Source: DATHWB01 sp040880725 (GTDB lineage: Bacteria; Actinomycetota; Acidimicrobiia; Spongiisociales; ZC4RG35). Taken from it: a DNA stretch of 64,000 nucleotides. A model generated the notes under the pieces. It made no database searches and was not told the origin of the DNA. It saw nothing but the letters and a program-made list of their open reading frames with translations. The position numbers and the translations under genes are program-made. The first letter of the stretch is position 1. Each line of letters begins with the position of its first letter. Location of the stretch: the NCBI GenBank assembly GCA_040880725.1, contig JBBDHV010000039.1:30147-94146 (forward strand), given 5' to 3'. Below, piece after piece: positions 41,171 through 49,666 of this stretch.

Positions 41171-42016
41171 TCAACCGAGCCGTTCGCCGATCAACTTTGC
41201 CGCGGCGAGCGGATCTCCGTACCGCAGCCGCCAGGCCGTCGCCTGATTGGCGACTGCCGCCGCTAGATGAAACGCATCGGCCCCGTGCCGATAGTGGTTG
41301 AAGCTCATGGCCAGCAGGGTCGCCATCCCGTCGGAAGCGGCCACCTGTTCCAGGCTCGCCTCGTCATGGCCGAACTCCGGCAGCACCAGGTGCGCCAGAG
41401 TCACGGGCTCCTGCGGTGGCGATCCGCCGAGCAGCCTATGCGGGACGAGCACCTCGCCACTCCCCTCACCCTTCGGGAACGGAACGGCGACCTCCTCCAG
41501 CCCGAGAGCGTCGATGCTCCACGGCGACAACCCCAGCGGCTTCCGGTACGGAACGACTGATCCATCCGATTCGAGGCACAACGCCTCGTCGGAGACGTAT
41601 TCGAAGCCTCCGAGCACCAGCGCCGCCGTGAGCGTGCTCTTGCCTCCCATCGAATCGACGGGAATGGCGATGCCGGATCCGCCCCGGGCGACGACGCCGG
41701 CGTGGACCGCGAACTGAGCACATGATTCGATGGCCGTCCGGTTGATCGCCGCCATCATGTGGCCGACGGCCGACCGCAAGTTGGTGGCACGGGCGATGCG
41801 CGAACAGTCCCGGTAGACGAGGACATGGCCGGCGTGCTGTTCGCCTTTGTGGGCTCCGGTGACCAACGAGAAACGATGTCGCTGTCGAACCGGGATGCGC
41901 TCGGCGACGGCGAACGATCCGAGAAGTTCGGCCACGCCTTCCATCGGCTCTTCGAATTCGAAGCGCACCATCATCGGTGTGCCCAGTATCGAGTAGTACT
42001 GGTCTGCGACCCACAC
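41171..42016 (-). CDS. HPr kinase-related P-loop protein
   Basis: A protein of about 281 aa from a GTG. The P-loop is PVDSMGGKSTLTAAL near residues 118-132, followed by GFEYVSDEALCLESDG, the arrangement of the C-terminal HprK/P-like domain. No HPr partner or PTS gene is visible. HprK-related proteins paired with PqqD-like proteins occur in export or polysaccharide clusters, where their substrate is unknown. Here it follows the PqqD-like gene and faces the Cys-rich Tat genes. The start is uncertain (a CTG four codons upstream is also in frame). Confidence 0.75.
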   Translation of the reverse strand: MWVADQYYSILGTPMMVRFEFEEPMEGVAELLGSFAVAERIPVRQRHRFSLVTGAHKGEQHAGHVLVYRDCSRIARATNLRSAVGHMMAAINRTAIESCAQFAVHAGVVARGGSGIAIPVDSMGGKSTLTAALVLGGFEYVSDEALCLESDGSVVPYRKPLGLSPWSIDALGLEEVAVPFPKGEGSGEVLVPHRLLGGSPPQEPVTLAHLVLPEFGHDEASLEQVAASDGMATLLAMSFNHYRHGADAFHLAAAVANQATAWRLRYGDPLAAAKLIGERLG

Positions 42017-42060
42017 GAGGTCGCTCAGGTCTTCCCTTCAACCGGGCTTGCGGTGCAGCT

Positions 42061-42429
42061 TCATTCGCCTGGAAGGAATCCGGCTTCGACCAGTTCCGCC
42101 ACGGTCTTCTCGACGTCGGGCCGGATCGTCGATGCATCAGCCTGATACGCGGAGGCGAGGAGGCTCACGATCTCGTCGAGCGTCTGTTCGCCATCGCACA
42201 GCCGCCACACGTCCGATGCCGTGGCATTCAACACCACCACCTGCTCGCGCTTGGCGTCGTACAGGCTGACGTCGCCTTGGACTTCGGTCTCGATGATGTG
42301 TTCGGGTGGCGGCCCGATCCGTTCTCCAGCCAGAAACCCCTCACCCCGTGACGTCCGGCGAGTATACGGGCGACCACCGCCCGGCGTACCCTGGGTTCCC
42401 GGGGCACTCTGAGCGCCCTGAGAGCCCAC
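42061..42429 (-). CDS. PqqD-like protein (RiPP-recognition-element fold)
   Basis: Up to 122 aa. The conserved part DVSLYDAKREQVVVLNATASDVWRLCDGEQTLDEIVSLLASAY is PqqD-like (in short, VVVLNATASDVWRLCDG). It has a beta hairpin followed by a three-helix winged part that in RiPP systems binds leader peptides. The first 30-35 residues after the GTG at 42429 are low complexity, so the true start may be further in. It is cotranscribed with the HPr-kinase-related gene and is divergent from the polysaccharide operon. Confidence 0.75.
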   Translation of the reverse strand: MGSQGAQSAPGTQGTPGGGRPYTRRTSRGEGFLAGERIGPPPEHIIETEVQGDVSLYDAKREQVVVLNATASDVWRLCDGEQTLDEIVSLLASAYQADASTIRPDVEKTVAELVEAGFLPGE

Positions 42430-42493
42430 AGTTCGCCGGTTTCCGGGCTCGGGTCCGTCTGACGAGGCGACCGCCCACTACGTTTCGGTCCGG

Positions 42494-44248
42494 ATGAAAG
42501 TCGCCCACCTCACCACTGTGGACCTCAGCCTCAAGTTCCTGGTGTTCCCCCAACTGCTGGGTGCCCGCGAGGCGGGATGCGACGTGTGCGGCATCAGTGC
42601 TCCGGGACCGTGGGTCGCAGAGATCGAATCGGGAGGCATCCGCCACATCCCGTTGCCGTCGTCGACAAGGGGAATGGACCCGATGGCGGATCTCCGTGCT
42701 GCCTGGGAGTTGTGGAGGATCCTGCGCAGGGAGCGGTTCGACATCCTCCACACCCACAACCCCAAGCCCGGCCTGTACGGGCGGGTGCTCGGGCGACTGG
42801 CCGGTGTGCCGGTCGTGATCAACACCGTCCACGGCCTCTACGCAGCCCCCCACGATCCGCTTCCAAAACGCCTGCTCGTCTACGCCCTGGAAGCGATCGC
42901 CTCGCGGTTCTCCGACGCCGAACTGATCCAATCACCTGAGGACCTGGCGCTGCTGCACCGCTGGCACATCACACCCCGAAGACGAACCCGGCTGCTGGGC
43001 AACGGCGTGGACCTGTCCCGGTTCGATCCGGCCCGGTTCGACGAGGATCACCGCCGGCATCTGCGAGCCGAATGGGGCGTGGAAGACGGCCAGGTGGTAG
43101 TCGGCATCGTCGGCCGTCTCGTCGCCGAGAAGGGTTTCCCGGAACTCTTCGAGGCCATGCAAACCCTGGGTCCGGACATCGTGCTCGTGGTGGTGGGCCC
43201 TGACGACCCCGACAAGGACGACGCCCTGCCCCGCGACCTCATCGACGAGGCACGAACCAACGGAGTCCGTTTCCTGGGCATGCGTTCGGACGTCGACGGC
43301 CTGTACGCCGCCATGGATCTCTTCGTGCTTCCGTCCCACCGGGAGGGCTACCCCCGGGCGGCGATGGAAGCCGCCTCCATGGGCCTGCCCATCGTGGCCT
43401 CAGACATCCGGGGATGCCGGGAGGTGGTCGCCGACACCGTCAACGGGCTGCTCGTCCCGGTGCTCTCGCCTGCGGCGATCGCCGCGGCGCTGGACGCCCT
43501 CGCCGCCGACCCCGCTCGTCGGGCAGCCATGGGTGCGGCCGGCCGGAAGCGGGCGTTGGCCCGTTTCGACGAGTCCCGAGTCGTCCAGATCGTCCTCGAA
43601 ACATATCGGGAGGTGTCCCGCCGCAAGGGTCTCGCCTGGCCCACCGCCCACGATCCCACCACGCGGCCGGCCATCCGCCACGCCACCGCCGACGACGCCG
43701 CGTTCTGTGCCCGTCTTCACGCAGACGCCATCAGCACCGGGTTCCTCCCGCGTCTCGGCCATCGCTTCCTCACCCGGCTGTACCGGAGCATCATCGGATC
43801 CGACGAAGGCGTGGTCCTCATCGCCGACCTCGACGGGACCCCAGTGGGTTTCGTCGCCGGGACCACGGACACCGCCGAGCTCTACCGCCGTTTCGTCCGT
43901 CGCCACGGCATTACTGCGGGACTGTCCGCTCTCCCCCGCTTGGTGCGCCCGTCGACGCTGCGAAGGGCCTGGGAGACGCTGCGTTATGACGACCCGGTGG
44001 GAGACACCCCCGCCGAACTGGTGTCCATGGCCGTGCTCCCCGCAGCCCGCCGCCGCGGCGTCGCCGACGCCCTCGGGGCGAGGCTCCTCACCGAACTCGC
44101 CGCCAAGGGTGCGGGCCGTGTCCGGGTGGTCGTCGGGGACGCCAACACGGCGGCCATCTCCGCCTACGAGCACATGGGTTTCGTGACCGCCGGGTCGGTC
44201 GAAGTCCATCGTGGGGAGCGTTCGGTGGTGCTGGTGTGGTCGGCCTGA
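42494..44248 (+). CDS. GT4 glycosyltransferase fused to a GNAT acetyltransferase
   Basis: A 584-aa protein. Residues 1 to about 385 form a GT-B glycosyltransferase: HTHNPKPGLYGRVLGR, INTVHGLY, GIVGRLVAEKGFPEL and PSHREGYPRAAMEAASMGLP with the E-x7-E pair. Residues from about 395 form a GNAT domain (PAIRHATADDAAFCARLHADAI, short form IRHATADDAAF; VSMAVLPAARRRGVADALGARL; ISAYEHMGF). One protein could add a sugar and then acetylate it. It heads the plus-strand polysaccharide genes. Confidence 0.88.
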   Translation: MKVAHLTTVDLSLKFLVFPQLLGAREAGCDVCGISAPGPWVAEIESGGIRHIPLPSSTRGMDPMADLRAAWELWRILRRERFDILHTHNPKPGLYGRVLGRLAGVPVVINTVHGLYAAPHDPLPKRLLVYALEAIASRFSDAELIQSPEDLALLHRWHITPRRRTRLLGNGVDLSRFDPARFDEDHRRHLRAEWGVEDGQVVVGIVGRLVAEKGFPELFEAMQTLGPDIVLVVVGPDDPDKDDALPRDLIDEARTNGVRFLGMRSDVDGLYAAMDLFVLPSHREGYPRAAMEAASMGLPIVASDIRGCREVVADTVNGLLVPVLSPAAIAAALDALAADPARRAAMGAAGRKRALARFDESRVVQIVLETYREVSRRKGLAWPTAHDPTTRPAIRHATADDAAFCARLHADAISTGFLPRLGHRFLTRLYRSIIGSDEGVVLIADLDGTPVGFVAGTTDTAELYRRFVRRHGITAGLSALPRLVRPSTLRRAWETLRYDDPVGDTPAELVSMAVLPAARRRGVADALGARLLTELAAKGAGRVRVVVGDANTAAISAYEHMGFVTAGSVEVHRGERSVVLVWSA

Positions 44249-45204
44249 GCCTCGCCGCCGCATTCGGGCTGTCGCTGGGTTGGTGCCTGCTGTCGCTGAG
44301 CCTCGGCCCTCGGCTCGGTTTCGTCGATCAACCGGACGATTCGAACCTGAAAGTCCATCGCCGGCCCGCCGTCCCATTGGGCGGAGTCGGCATCTTCGTG
44401 GGCGTCCATGCCGCCCTCGCAGTCGCCGGCGAGTTCGACGCGGGACTCGCAGTGGCCACCGGCATCCTTCTCCTCCTGGGTCTCGCGGACGACCGTGTCG
44501 GTCTCAGCCCGCTGCTTCGCCTCGCCGGGGAGGTGGCCGCCGCCGTGACGCTCGTCACTCTCAGCGACCTCGAACTCGACGGCGCCATGGTGACAGTTGC
44601 CGCGATCGTCCTCGTCGTGGTGGCAGTGAACGCCGTCAATCTCTTCGACGGGCTCGACGGGCTCGCCGGATCCGCCGCGCTCATCACCGCCCTGGGACTC
44701 GCCTGGCTGGCGGCAACCCGTGGACTCGAACCGATCCAGGCGCTGGTCACCGCCGCCGCCCTCGGAGGGTTCCTCGTACTCAACCGCCACCCGGCCCGTG
44801 TCTTCCTCGGCGACAACGGGGCGTATGTCACCGGCGGACTGTTGGCCTACGCAATACTCGGAGCTACTCCCGACGGAGACTTCAGCCCCCTGGCCGTCGC
44901 CACCCTCGTGCTCGGGGTGTTCCTGGCCGACCTCGCGGTGACGGTCATCCGCCGCGCCCGGGCCCGACGTCCACTCTTCGCCGGGGACCGCAGCCACGTC
45001 TACGACCAGTTGCGAGATCGGGGCTGGCCGATCGGACGGGTGGTCGGATCAGTGGCCGGAGCACAGGTCATCTTCGTGCTCGCCACCCTCGGCGTGGACC
45101 GCCTGGACCCGACCACCGCACCATGGGCGGCAATGGCCGTCGGAGCATCCGCAGTCCTCGGACTGGCGGCTCTCGGTTTCGTCCGATCAGTCGACTCGCA
45201 GTGA
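44236..45204 (+). CDS. WecA/MraY-type undecaprenyl-phosphate sugar-1-phosphate transferase
   Basis: A 322-aa protein with about ten transmembrane segments. The family motifs are intact: VDQPDDSNLKVHRRPAVPLGG, GLADDRVGLSP, NLFDGLDGLAG, VFLGDNGAYVTGG and FAGDRSHVYDQL. It transfers a sugar phosphate from a UDP-sugar to the lipid carrier and so starts repeat-unit synthesis. The start overlaps the preceding gene by 13 bases. The 3' end overlaps the convergent membrane-protein gene by 18 bases. Confidence 0.92.
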   Translation: MVGLSLAAAFGLSLGWCLLSLSLGPRLGFVDQPDDSNLKVHRRPAVPLGGVGIFVGVHAALAVAGEFDAGLAVATGILLLLGLADDRVGLSPLLRLAGEVAAAVTLVTLSDLELDGAMVTVAAIVLVVVAVNAVNLFDGLDGLAGSAALITALGLAWLAATRGLEPIQALVTAAALGGFLVLNRHPARVFLGDNGAYVTGGLLAYAILGATPDGDFSPLAVATLVLGVFLADLAVTVIRRARARRPLFAGDRSHVYDQLRDRGWPIGRVVGSVAGAQVIFVLATLGVDRLDPTTAPWAAMAVGASAVLGLAALGFVRSVDSQ

Positions 45205-46521
45205 ACTGACCGGGCGTGTCGGTGCGCTCTCGGGCGGCATCAATTCCGGGTCGGAGTGGCGAACGCTCAACCCCACGATCACCGCCAACAGGAACGGAAG
45301 CGTCTGGGTGCGCTGGCGGGCGAGGATCCCCAGGTTGAACAGGGAACTGAACGCGATGACGAAACCCCCGGTGAAGAGCAAGGCCATCAAGAGATAGGGA
45401 TATCGCCGCAGTCGTCCGAAGTGACGGACCATACGAGGAAGGTTCCACACGATCACCCCCAGCAGGACGACACTCTCGACCGCACTGGCCAGCGCTTGGG
45501 CATTGTGGGCCTCGTTGGGCAACGGGCGGAACAACACCCGGAGCGTCGCCGTCGCCGGATTCCCGCCTTCGAGGATCGCTTCACCTTCCACTGCGGACCC
45601 ACCCTGCGCGGTGCGTCGTTCGATGTCTCGGAGGAACGGGTCGAGGTCGTCGCCGCTCGGATCGACGCCGAAGACGTCGGAGACCCCGCCCGCAGCCATC
45701 ACCACCAGACTGGCTGCCGCTCCGATCAACACCAGTCTTCGGCTCCAGGCGAACCGCACCTCGGCTTTACGGCCCACGACCAGTGGCACGGCGAGCGCCA
45801 CCGCCACGAGGGCCGCCACGTGCACACGCACGGCGGCAATCGCAGCCAGCCCCCCGATCGTGACCACCGCGAACCGGAAGGCATAGTCGTGGAGCACCCG
45901 AACCGCCCCGTAGGCACAGACTCCGAGGAAGAGGAGCATCAGCGACTCCTTGCCGATGCTGGAGGGCCAGAACAGCAGGGAGGGAAGGAAGAAGATCCCC
46001 GCCGCGTACCACCCGAGGCCGCGTCCCGAGGCGATCCGCCGGAAGGCGAGATAGAAGAGCAGTTGGCCGATGAAGGCGAGGCTGGCGAACAGGAGGAATC
46101 CGCCGAGCATCGTCGGCTGGGCGGGGGCGTAGATCAGACCGGTCACTGACTCGACGAAGCGGGTACCGGCGCTCCCACCGCCGCTGGTGGGCGGAACCTG
46201 CAGGGAACGCCAGAACTGTCCACCGACGACGCCTTCGTTGTGATAGCTGGTGGCGTCTCCTCCGAAGTCGTACAGCCACGCCAGTACCAGATAGCGGCCG
46301 GTCGCTCCCGCCAGCTTCACTAAGACGGCGAGGGTGATGATCCCGCCGAGCCAAGCCCGGTCCTTGTCCGTCCCCAGACGGTGGCCGATCGCCGAGAAAA
46401 TGCCGAACAGCACCAGCGCCAATACCACCGTCGGCCAGGATTCGGTGTCGAGGGCAAAGAGGGACACAGCACCGACAAGTGCCAGGAAGGCAGCCGGCCA
46501 GAAGAGTCTCTCCGAGGTCAC
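45187..46521 (-). CDS. Polytopic membrane protein, candidate polysaccharide polymerase
   Basis: A 444-aa protein with about eleven predicted transmembrane segments and a larger loop (about residues 115-140) containing YDFGGDATSYHNEG. It lacks named motifs, but size, topology and locus fit a Wzy-like polymerase or a related EpsG-type protein. Its start overlaps the stop of the acyltransferase-like gene (ATGA), so it belongs to the minus-strand operon 49438-45187. Confidence 0.65.
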   Translation of the reverse strand: MTSERLFWPAAFLALVGAVSLFALDTESWPTVVLALVLFGIFSAIGHRLGTDKDRAWLGGIITLAVLVKLAGATGRYLVLAWLYDFGGDATSYHNEGVVGGQFWRSLQVPPTSGGGSAGTRFVESVTGLIYAPAQPTMLGGFLLFASLAFIGQLLFYLAFRRIASGRGLGWYAAGIFFLPSLLFWPSSIGKESLMLLFLGVCAYGAVRVLHDYAFRFAVVTIGGLAAIAAVRVHVAALVAVALAVPLVVGRKAEVRFAWSRRLVLIGAAASLVVMAAGGVSDVFGVDPSGDDLDPFLRDIERRTAQGGSAVEGEAILEGGNPATATLRVLFRPLPNEAHNAQALASAVESVVLLGVIVWNLPRMVRHFGRLRRYPYLLMALLFTGGFVIAFSSLFNLGILARQRTQTLPFLLAVIVGLSVRHSDPELMPPESAPTRPVSSLRVD

Positions 46522-47468
46522 AGCAGTTCCAGGTCGCTCATCGTGAACCGCCAGGCATCTATGTCGGCGATGTTGACAGCAAGCTCACGAAGCGGCTTGG
46601 CGTAGAGCGTGAGCGCGGTCACCCGGGGCACCGGCAACATTCCAGCACGCACAGCCGCTTTACGTTCGGCCGAACCTTTCGGGAACCACCCCACCAGGTA
46701 GTCGCCCTCCGACGCTCTGACCGCAGCCTGAATGCCGGCTCGGACGTCGCGACCCCACACGTCGGAGACCACCACCTCCCGAAGTCCCTTGCGCAGATTG
46801 GGCCGAAGCATCACAGTCGCCCCAGCAGACTCGATCCGGACATATCGGCCCACTGGATTGGCGGCGAACCTCCATCGCAGATACTCCGCATGTCGCGGGG
46901 TCCTCAGCCCGGTGACCTCCTCGGTGAGAGACACGAAGGAGTCGTCAGTGATTCCCCTGTCGACGAAACCTCCCACGTCGTTGGAGTAGTCGTGCCGAAA
47001 CGGGGCAAGAACCAGGCGCGGGGAGGGTCGAACCATCACGCCGATCGAACCGATCTCGGCCCATCCCATCGACCGATATCCGGCACCCGAACGCGGGTTG
47101 GGCGTGTTGAACACGAGGTCGACTCCGTCTGCTCGCGCTTCATCGAGGGCGGCTTCGGTGAGGGCACGGAAGACACCGATCCGCTGGAAGACCGGGTGGG
47201 TGGCTGTGTCGACCGGACGAACACAGCGAACCAATCCCCCATCCGGGGTGGCGAGTTCCCATCGGAGGAAGGCCCGGACACCGGCGATCCGCCCTCCCAC
47301 GTCGGCCACCAGCAGGATCGATCGGCCGAACGGGTTCTCGAAGTGTTTCCAACGGAACCATGCCTCCGAGCGCGCCTGCAGCAGGCTCTCACCCAGGCCG
47401 GCCCGCAGGACTTTCAACACCTCCGGCAAGTCCGAGTCCTCGAAATGGCGGATGGTGACCTCAGCCAC
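46518..47468 (-). CDS. GNAT-type N-acyltransferase-like protein
   Basis: A 316-aa protein starting VTIRHFEDSDLPEVLKVLRAGLG after a GTG that overlaps the preceding gene by 8 bases. The N-terminal GNAT pattern is clear (FENPFGRSILLVADVGGRIAGVRAFLRWE in part: LLVADVGGRIAGV). The C-terminal half has a second such region with YLRWRFAANPVGRYV, as seen in acyltransferases of polysaccharide loci. The substrate is unknown. Upstream in-frame sequence is antisense-like and excluded. Confidence 0.8.
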   Translation of the reverse strand: MAEVTIRHFEDSDLPEVLKVLRAGLGESLLQARSEAWFRWKHFENPFGRSILLVADVGGRIAGVRAFLRWELATPDGGLVRCVRPVDTATHPVFQRIGVFRALTEAALDEARADGVDLVFNTPNPRSGAGYRSMGWAEIGSIGVMVRPSPRLVLAPFRHDYSNDVGGFVDRGITDDSFVSLTEEVTGLRTPRHAEYLRWRFAANPVGRYVRIESAGATVMLRPNLRKGLREVVVSDVWGRDVRAGIQAAVRASEGDYLVGWFPKGSAERKAAVRAGMLPVPRVTALTLYAKPLRELAVNIADIDAWRFTMSDLELL

Positions 47469-48549
47469 CCAGCACGCTCCGGTAGACCTCTTCGACCGCC
47501 GAGACCATCGCCCCGAGCCCGTGGTTGGCCTCCACCTTGACCCGAGCCCGTTCGGCCATGGCCTTGGCGGCGTCAGGAACCTCCAGCATCTGCCGTATCG
47601 CCGCCGCCAGCGCAACCGGGTCGCCCGGTGGCACCAGCCGCCCCGTTTCACCGTCGACGATCACCGACGGCACTCCCCCCACCGCGGTCGCCACCACCGA
47701 CGTGCCCAGGCTCATCGCTTCGAGGATGACGACCGGCAAGCCTTCGACGTCGGAGGGGTTCACCAGAACATCGGCGGCGGCGATGAATGCGAGGGCATCG
47801 GGACGTCGTCCCAGGAAGACCATTGGAGCGCCGGCACTCCGAGCGAGTTCGGTGACCCGTGCGAGGTCGCCGTCGTGCTTCTCCCCGCCGATCGAGACGA
47901 CCCGTACCGGCGTGCCGGCTCCCAGCCCGGCGGCTGCGTCGATGAGGGTGCGATGGCCCTTGTGGGGACGGATGTTGCCGACGTGGACCACCAGCGCCTC
48001 GCCGACTTCCAGCGCCAACTCGTCACGTACTGCAGCCACCGCCTCGTCGGTGACCGAGACGGCCACCCCGTTGGGGATAACCCGGGGGGCGGGGCCTGGA
48101 TAGCCGGCCAGCGAGTCCGCCACCGGTTCGGAGACGGCGATGACCGCCCGATTGCGGCGATAGGTGCGGCGGTTGAGTTCCCGGACAGCAGGCCGGTAGG
48201 AGTCGGCGAGGTTGTGTTCGGTGTAGACGACCGGGGCGACGTTGGCGAGTCGGGCGACTGCCCCCGCCGAAGGCAAATGGGCGTGAACAAGATCGAACGG
48301 CGTCCGCTTGGCCAACCGGCGCAGGTTGAGCACCGCCGCCCCGATACTGCCCCGCCGACCTCCGATGCAGGTGACCGGAATGCCCGCGGTTTCGATTTCG
48401 GCAACCAACTGATCCTTCCAGGGGAGCACGTAGGCGACCTGGTAGTCGAAGGCGGAACGATCAAAATGGCGTACCCCTTCGGAGATGAGCTTTTCGGCAC
48501 CGCCGATCCCAAGGCCCCACACCAACACCAGTACCCGGGGACGGTCCAA
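47461..48549 (-). CDS. GT4-family glycosyltransferase
   Basis: A 362-aa GT-B enzyme: VLVWGLGIGGAEKLI at the N-terminus, DLVHAHLPSAG, VYTEHNL, IPNGVAV, VVHVGNIRPHKGHRTLI and PSDVEGLPVVILEAMSLGTSVVA with E-x7-E. It should add one residue to the lipid-linked repeat unit. It lies 4 bases after the epimerase gene and overlaps the next gene. Confidence 0.9.
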   Translation of the reverse strand: MDRPRVLVLVWGLGIGGAEKLISEGVRHFDRSAFDYQVAYVLPWKDQLVAEIETAGIPVTCIGGRRGSIGAAVLNLRRLAKRTPFDLVHAHLPSAGAVARLANVAPVVYTEHNLADSYRPAVRELNRRTYRRNRAVIAVSEPVADSLAGYPGPAPRVIPNGVAVSVTDEAVAAVRDELALEVGEALVVHVGNIRPHKGHRTLIDAAAGLGAGTPVRVVSIGGEKHDGDLARVTELARSAGAPMVFLGRRPDALAFIAAADVLVNPSDVEGLPVVILEAMSLGTSVVATAVGGVPSVIVDGETGRLVPPGDPVALAAAIRQMLEVPDAAKAMAERARVKVEANHGLGAMVSAVEEVYRSVLGG

Positions 48550-48553
48550 CAGA

Positions 48554-49438
48554 TCAGTCTTCCGCTTCGACGGCGTCCATCAGCGACGCCAGACCCTGGG
48601 TGAAGTCCATCTCGGCTTTCCAGCCCAGCACCGCGGCGATCCGCTCCGCCGAGACCCGCGACGGCGGAACGTCGCCGGGGCGAGGATCACCAAAGGTCAG
48701 CTCGGTGGGATAACGGGCCACCACCCGCTCTGCGAGGGACTTGATCGACACCATCTCCGAGGCGACCGTGTTCAACGCCACTCCCCGGACGTCGGACTTC
48801 GCCGCCAGCGAGAAGGCTCGGGCGATGTCACTGACATGGGTGAACTGACGACCCTGGGTGCCGTCGCCCTGGATGGTGAGGGGCTGGCCCTTCCTGGCCC
48901 GGTCGATGAAGATCCGGAACACCGAGTTGGGCCTGAGTCCCGTGCCGTAGGCGGTGCCGAGCCGCAGTGACACCACCGGCACGTCTCGCAGTCGGTCGGC
49001 GGCGAGGAGCATCTGCTCGCCGCCCAGCTTGGTGATGTTGTAGGGATGATCGGGGCGGGTGGGATGGTCTTCGTCGACCGGTTCGTATTCCGGTTCGCCA
49101 TACACCTCCCAGGTGGAGGCATAGATCACCCGGGCGTCATGGGCGGCAGCAGCCGCCGCGATGTTGGCGCTGCCCACGACGTTCACTTCGGCGGCCATCG
49201 CGGGCCGCTCCCCCGCCAGGTAGACGTCTCCGATGCCGCCCAGATGACAGATCACGTGGTGTCCGGCGACTGCCGCCGCGATCCCGTCGGCGTCCCGCAG
49301 GTCGCCGATGATGCTGTCGGCGTCGACCAGTCCGGCATCCAACAGATCGAATGCAGTGACGTCGAACCCGTCATCGAGTAGTCGCCGGATCACATGCCGG
49401 CCCACGAATCCGGCCGCTCCTGTCACCAAAACCCGCAT
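48554..49438 (-). CDS. NAD-dependent sugar-nucleotide epimerase/dehydratase (SDR)
   Basis: A 294-aa extended SDR with GAAGFVGRHVI (NAD-binding GxxGxxG), an IYASTWEVYGEP serine region, and the catalytic pair HPYNITKLGGEQ (Tyr-x3-Lys). It probably modifies a UDP- or GDP-sugar. The start MRVLVTG is set by GGAGGGG six bases upstream; 18 in-frame codons before it are not family-like. It is first in the minus-strand operon. Confidence 0.88.
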   Translation of the reverse strand: MRVLVTGAAGFVGRHVIRRLLDDGFDVTAFDLLDAGLVDADSIIGDLRDADGIAAAVAGHHVICHLGGIGDVYLAGERPAMAAEVNVVGSANIAAAAAAHDARVIYASTWEVYGEPEYEPVDEDHPTRPDHPYNITKLGGEQMLLAADRLRDVPVVSLRLGTAYGTGLRPNSVFRIFIDRARKGQPLTIQGDGTQGRQFTHVSDIARAFSLAAKSDVRGVALNTVASEMVSIKSLAERVVARYPTELTFGDPRPGDVPPSRVSAERIAAVLGWKAEMDFTQGLASLMDAVEAED

Positions 49439-49554
49439 GTTTCCCCTCCCTGGCGAGGTCTCAGGATGGCCCCGCACCGGTAGGCCTTGCAACCCATTCT
49501 TACCGTTGTCCTATGCAGACCCAGGCGCGGCCCTGCTACAACTTGTGGATAACT

Positions 49555-49625
49555 AGTGGTTGGGAACCCACCGACACGGGAAGGGAACGTGTCCCACCGG
49601 CTGTGACGGCCGGTGGCGCACAGAG
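49555..49625 (+). promoter_or_regulatory. Structured leader before the dehydratase gene
   Basis: The 228-base divergent region 49439-49666 contains successive hairpins: ACACG/CGTGT around 49572-49592 and CCACCGGC/GCCGGTGG around 49593-49617. They lie 50-100 bases upstream of the dehydratase start. No known riboswitch consensus is recognised. Confidence 0.35.
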
Positions 49626-49666
49626 GTGAGCGGGCTGCGTAAGCCTGCAGATTCCCGGGCACACCC

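Noticed and set aside
49553..49560. Third CTAGTGGT, as in the MITE ends
   Set aside because: Only 8 bases match, the next bases differ, and there is no opposite terminus nearby, so chance is enough.
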